This document shows, in pieces, positions 5,022-6,534 of a stretch of 6,534 nt of DNA; the stretch's first letter is position 1, and every line of letters starts with the position of its first letter. The notes under the pieces were generated by a model, which was not told where the DNA came from, ran no database searches, and worked only from the letters and a program-made list of their open reading frames with translations. The stretch is from positions 1 through 6,534 of the forward strand of contig JAJZFF010000304.1 of assembly GCA_021805485.1 (NCBI GenBank), read 5' to 3'. Made by a program: the position numbers and the translations under genes. Source of the DNA: Pseudomonadota bacterium. Lineage in GTDB: Bacteria; Pseudomonadota; Alphaproteobacteria; Acetobacterales; Acetobacteraceae.

Positions 5022-5643
5022 CGGTCATTGCCTGCGATATCATCATGGCATGTGCCTGGCCGGTCAGCAGCGCGGACATGCCGGTCGTGCCGATATCCAC
5101 CGCGATCTGGTTCTGAATCAGCGCATTGTTCGCGGTATTGGCGATGACGGTGGCGATGCCGCTTGACGAGAAGGTCGTCGCGACATTGGTGCCGCCGAAA
5201 CTGGAGACGCTGTGCACCAGGGCGGCCGGCGGCGACGCGGTGGGGGCGGGAAGGTGCGTTGGAACAGACGGGGTGGTGACGTCGGGGGCGGGCGGGACGG
5301 AACCTGTCGTTCCGACCGATGGCGTCGTGGTCGTCGCGATCGAGGGCAGCGACAGCGGCGCGTTCGCCGAGCCGAACGTGAGATGGATTTGCGGGATCGC
5401 CACGGCGGCGATGACCGTGCCGTTCACGCTGGTCACCTGCCGGTAGGCGAAGTCGACCGTCAGTTGCGGCGTCAGGTCGAAGCCGCCGCGGATCGAGGCA
5501 AGGCGCGCATCGCTCAGCGCGGTACCGGCCGCGAGCGCAGCAAATGGCCCCGCGGCCTGCGCCGAAGCCGCGCCCCCGGCCGTGACGGCCCCCAGCAGCG
5601 CGGCGCTGCGGAGAATACGCGAAATCGCGGAACGATCGGTCAT
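4999..5643 (-). CDS. Exported Asn/Gln- and Thr/Pro-rich protein with double-glycine leader-like motif, candidate C39 peptidase substrate
   Basis: A 214-residue product not matched to a named family. In order: Sec signal peptide (1-30, hydrophobic AALLGAVTAGGAA, likely cut after AQA at 30); LSDARLASIRGG (43-54), which fits the double-glycine leader pattern LSxxxLxxIxGG; a strand-rich segment FDLTPQLTVDFAYRQV...IHLTF (55-90); a low-complexity Thr/Pro/Ser/Val linker (about 100-142, with TPSV twice); and a C-terminal region with NTANNALIQNQIAVDIGTT (169-187) ending in a Met/Ala/Gln-rich helix. The Asn/Gln strand pattern recalls proteins of Fap-type amyloid operons, a resemblance only. The start is ATG 5641-5643, eight bases from AAAGGA; ATG 5647-5649 is too close to that site, and a TTG further upstream (5674-5676) is unlikely. 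It follows the C39 peptidase gene by 39 bases and overlaps the next gene by 23. Confidence 0.8.
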   Translation of the reverse strand: MTDRSAISRILRSAALLGAVTAGGAASAQAAGPFAALAAGTALSDARLASIRGGFDLTPQLTVDFAYRQVTSVNGTVIAAVAIPQIHLTFGSANAPLSLPSIATTTTPSVGTTGSVPPAPDVTTPSVPTHLPAPTASPPAALVHSVSSFGGTNVATTFSSSGIATVIANTANNALIQNQIAVDIGTTGMSALLTGQAHAMMISQAMTDATRNLR

Positions 5644-5651
5644 GGTCATGG

Positions 5652-5657
5652 TCCTTT
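5652..5657 (-). promoter_or_regulatory. Shine-Dalgarno deciding the start of the 214-codon gene
   Basis: On the minus strand AAAGGA sits eight bases before the ATG at 5641-5643 but only two before the ATG at 5647-5649, favouring the inner start (MTDRSAIS...). Confidence 0.6.
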
Positions 5658-5682
5658 CGTGGGCGTCATGCCGCAAGCCGCT

Positions 5683-6438
5683 TCAGAAGCGGTTCGCGAT
5701 CGGGATCGTCACCTCCTGCAACCTGGCGAGGCTCAGCGCATAGCGCGCGATCTCGGTCGGCGCCGGAGGGCTCCCCTGCCAGAGCGACGGATCGTTGAAG
5801 TTCTTCTGTGCGATCGGCGCCTGGCTCAGGATGAGGAAGAAGATGCCGCTCCACTGCTTGCGGAATCGCGCGACGCTCTCCGATCGCAGGCCTACCGCCG
5901 GATCTGAGAGCAGCACGCGGCCTTCCGCGATGCTGCGGACAACGACGAAATGATGGTAGCCGTGGTCGTTGATCAGCACGATCGCCGGCACATGCAGCCC
6001 TGCGAGCTTGGAGAGCGGCGCGTCGAACCCGCCGGAGGGAATGCCCTCGCGCGCGAGATAGGTCTTCATGTCGAGCAGCGAGAAGCCGTATCGCTCGATC
6101 GCCTCGCGGTTGCCGTTCCTGAACATGGAGAGAAAGACCTTCTTCTCCGTCACCGGCAGATGATAGGCATAGGTCAGAAGCGTCGCGAGCGCCGCCGATC
6201 CGCAGGAAAAATCATAGGCCTGATGAATCGTCTGGCTGAACCGCATCGACTCGAAACTCTGGATCGGCATGTTGATGCTGCCGGCACCGAGGCTCAATCC
6301 GTTGATCGGAAAATTGCTCGCGGCCGCCGGCCCGGCGATCCCGCAGGCGAGGCAGAAGGCTGCCAGAACGGCGCGGCATCCCGGCGCATGCCCGCCGGAG
6401 AGCCTTGTCCGGTCGCGAGCCTGAGGGGTTTGCGTCAT
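5683..6438 (-). CDS. Sec-exported C39-family cysteine peptidase (FapD-like)
   Basis: A 251-residue stand-alone C39 peptidase, without the membrane and ATPase domains of bacteriocin ABC transporters. The N-terminus has a signal peptide (basic start; hydrophobic AVLAAFCLACGIAG, 23-36; likely cut after PAAA at 40), so it should act in the periplasm. Catalytic features: Gln73 and Cys79 in QAYDFSCGSAALATLL (73-88), His163 in YHHFVVV (161-167), and Asp179 in LLSDPAVG (177-184), giving the Cys-His-Asp triad plus the oxyanion Gln of C39 enzymes, which cut after double-glycine motifs. FapD in Pseudomonas functional-amyloid operons is a C39-type periplasmic protein of this kind. The start ATG has AGAGGG (6445-6450) six bases upstream. 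The next gene encodes an exported protein with a GG motif, a plausible substrate. The C-terminal 40 residues after the fold are extra. Peptidase family is firm; the Fap role is inferred from type and neighbours. Confidence 0.9.
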   Translation of the reverse strand: MTQTPQARDRTRLSGGHAPGCRAVLAAFCLACGIAGPAAASNFPINGLSLGAGSINMPIQSFESMRFSQTIHQAYDFSCGSAALATLLTYAYHLPVTEKKVFLSMFRNGNREAIERYGFSLLDMKTYLAREGIPSGGFDAPLSKLAGLHVPAIVLINDHGYHHFVVVRSIAEGRVLLSDPAVGLRSESVARFRKQWSGIFFLILSQAPIAQKNFNDPSLWQGSPPAPTEIARYALSLARLQEVTIPIANRF

Positions 6439-6457
6439 CGTCGTCCCTCTCGGAAAT

Positions 6458-6489
6458 CGCGCCGCCGCGGAGGTGGCCGCGGCGGCGCG
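6458..6489 (-). terminator. GC-only intercistronic hairpin upstream of the C39 peptidase gene
   Basis: Perfect 13-bp stem, 6458-6470 (CGCGCCGCCGCGG) / 6477-6489 (CCGCGGCGGCGCG), loop of six bases. On the minus strand it starts seven bases after the upstream stop and is followed by only ATTTCC, then the peptidase ribosome site. It is probably a leaky terminator or an RNA-stabilising hairpin that lowers expression of the peptidase relative to the upstream gene. Confidence 0.6.
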
Positions 6490-6495
6490 GTGGCG

Positions 6496-6534
6496 TCAGT
6501 GCATCGTCACGTTGATGGTCATCGTGTTCTGGAT
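6496..6534 (-). CDS. C-terminal 12 codons of an upstream operon gene, probably a beta-rich exported protein
   Basis: The minus strand reads IQNTMTINVTMH then TGA (6496-6498) at the window edge. The alternating hydrophobic/polar end is strand-like, and IQNTMTINV matches IQNQIAVDI in the 214-residue protein two genes downstream (pattern IQNx[IM]x[IV][ND][IV]). It is followed by a GC hairpin and the C39 peptidase gene, 57 bases away. In Pseudomonas Fap operons the gene just before fapD encodes the major amyloid subunit; whether this is its counterpart cannot be decided from 12 codons. Confidence 0.55.
   Translation of the reverse strand: MQNTMTINVTMH

Noticed and set aside
5212..5907. Plus-strand open frame of 231 codons opposite the peptidase and the 214-codon gene
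   Set aside because: Gly/Arg-rich shadow frame; the minus strand has signal peptides, a peptidase triad and ribosome sites.

Overview
The window is GC-rich, with G/C-ending codons throughout and a mix of ATG and GTG starts with Shine-Dalgarno sites. Protein types (family III CoA-transferase, MaoC-type hydratases, IclR regulator, C39 peptidase operon) fit an alphaproteobacterium, perhaps Rhodospirillales/Acetobacteraceae. That placement is an inference from gene content and base composition, not from a marker gene.

Left two thirds (1-4507): an acyl-CoA catabolism locus. It opens with the 3' part of a CaiB/BaiF CoA-transferase gene, joined by an ATGA overlap to an HTD2/mesaconyl-C4-CoA-hydratase-like dehydratase. 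These two converge on an IclR-family regulator gene, with an 11-bp perfect stem lying across both gene ends. The regulator diverges from a hydratase-2 (MaoC) enoyl-CoA hydratase, which is followed by a short-chain dehydrogenase of the (3R)-hydroxyacyl-CoA dehydrogenase type. The last two together correspond to the two catalytic halves of eukaryotic peroxisomal MFE-2, encoded separately. The 292-base divergent intergenic region carries four copies of a CCGGAACG(TT) box in two inverted pairs, one pair near each start codon; these are good candidates for IclR operators. A plausible reading is CoA activation, hydration and 3-hydroxyacyl oxidation of an unknown acid, under IclR control. The dehydrogenase has Gly where the catalytic Ser is expected.

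Spacer (4508-4697): non-coding, visibly AT-richer than its surroundings, and packed with palindromes. Two units, each a hairpin plus a GGACACAAG-type tail, face outward to form a 134-bp element with about 30-bp imperfect terminal inverted repeats (MITE- or REP-doublet-like). Its right end merges into a 41-nt nested hairpin that begins in the stop codon of the next gene.

Right third (4698-6534, minus strand): an operon of exported proteins. In transcription order it holds the last 12 codons of an upstream gene, a 13-bp GC-only hairpin, a Sec-exported C39-family peptidase resembling FapD of functional-amyloid operons, a 214-residue exported protein, and a 107-residue exported protein. The 214-residue protein carries a near-perfect double-glycine leader motif (LSDARLASIRGG) just after its Sec signal peptide, and the 107-residue protein has a degenerate version. 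The truncated upstream gene ends in a beta-strand motif (IQNxMxINV) also found in the 214-residue protein (IQNxIxVDI). The most interesting hypothesis in the window is a Fap-like export system in which a periplasmic C39 peptidase trims Sec-exported substrates at GG-type sites.
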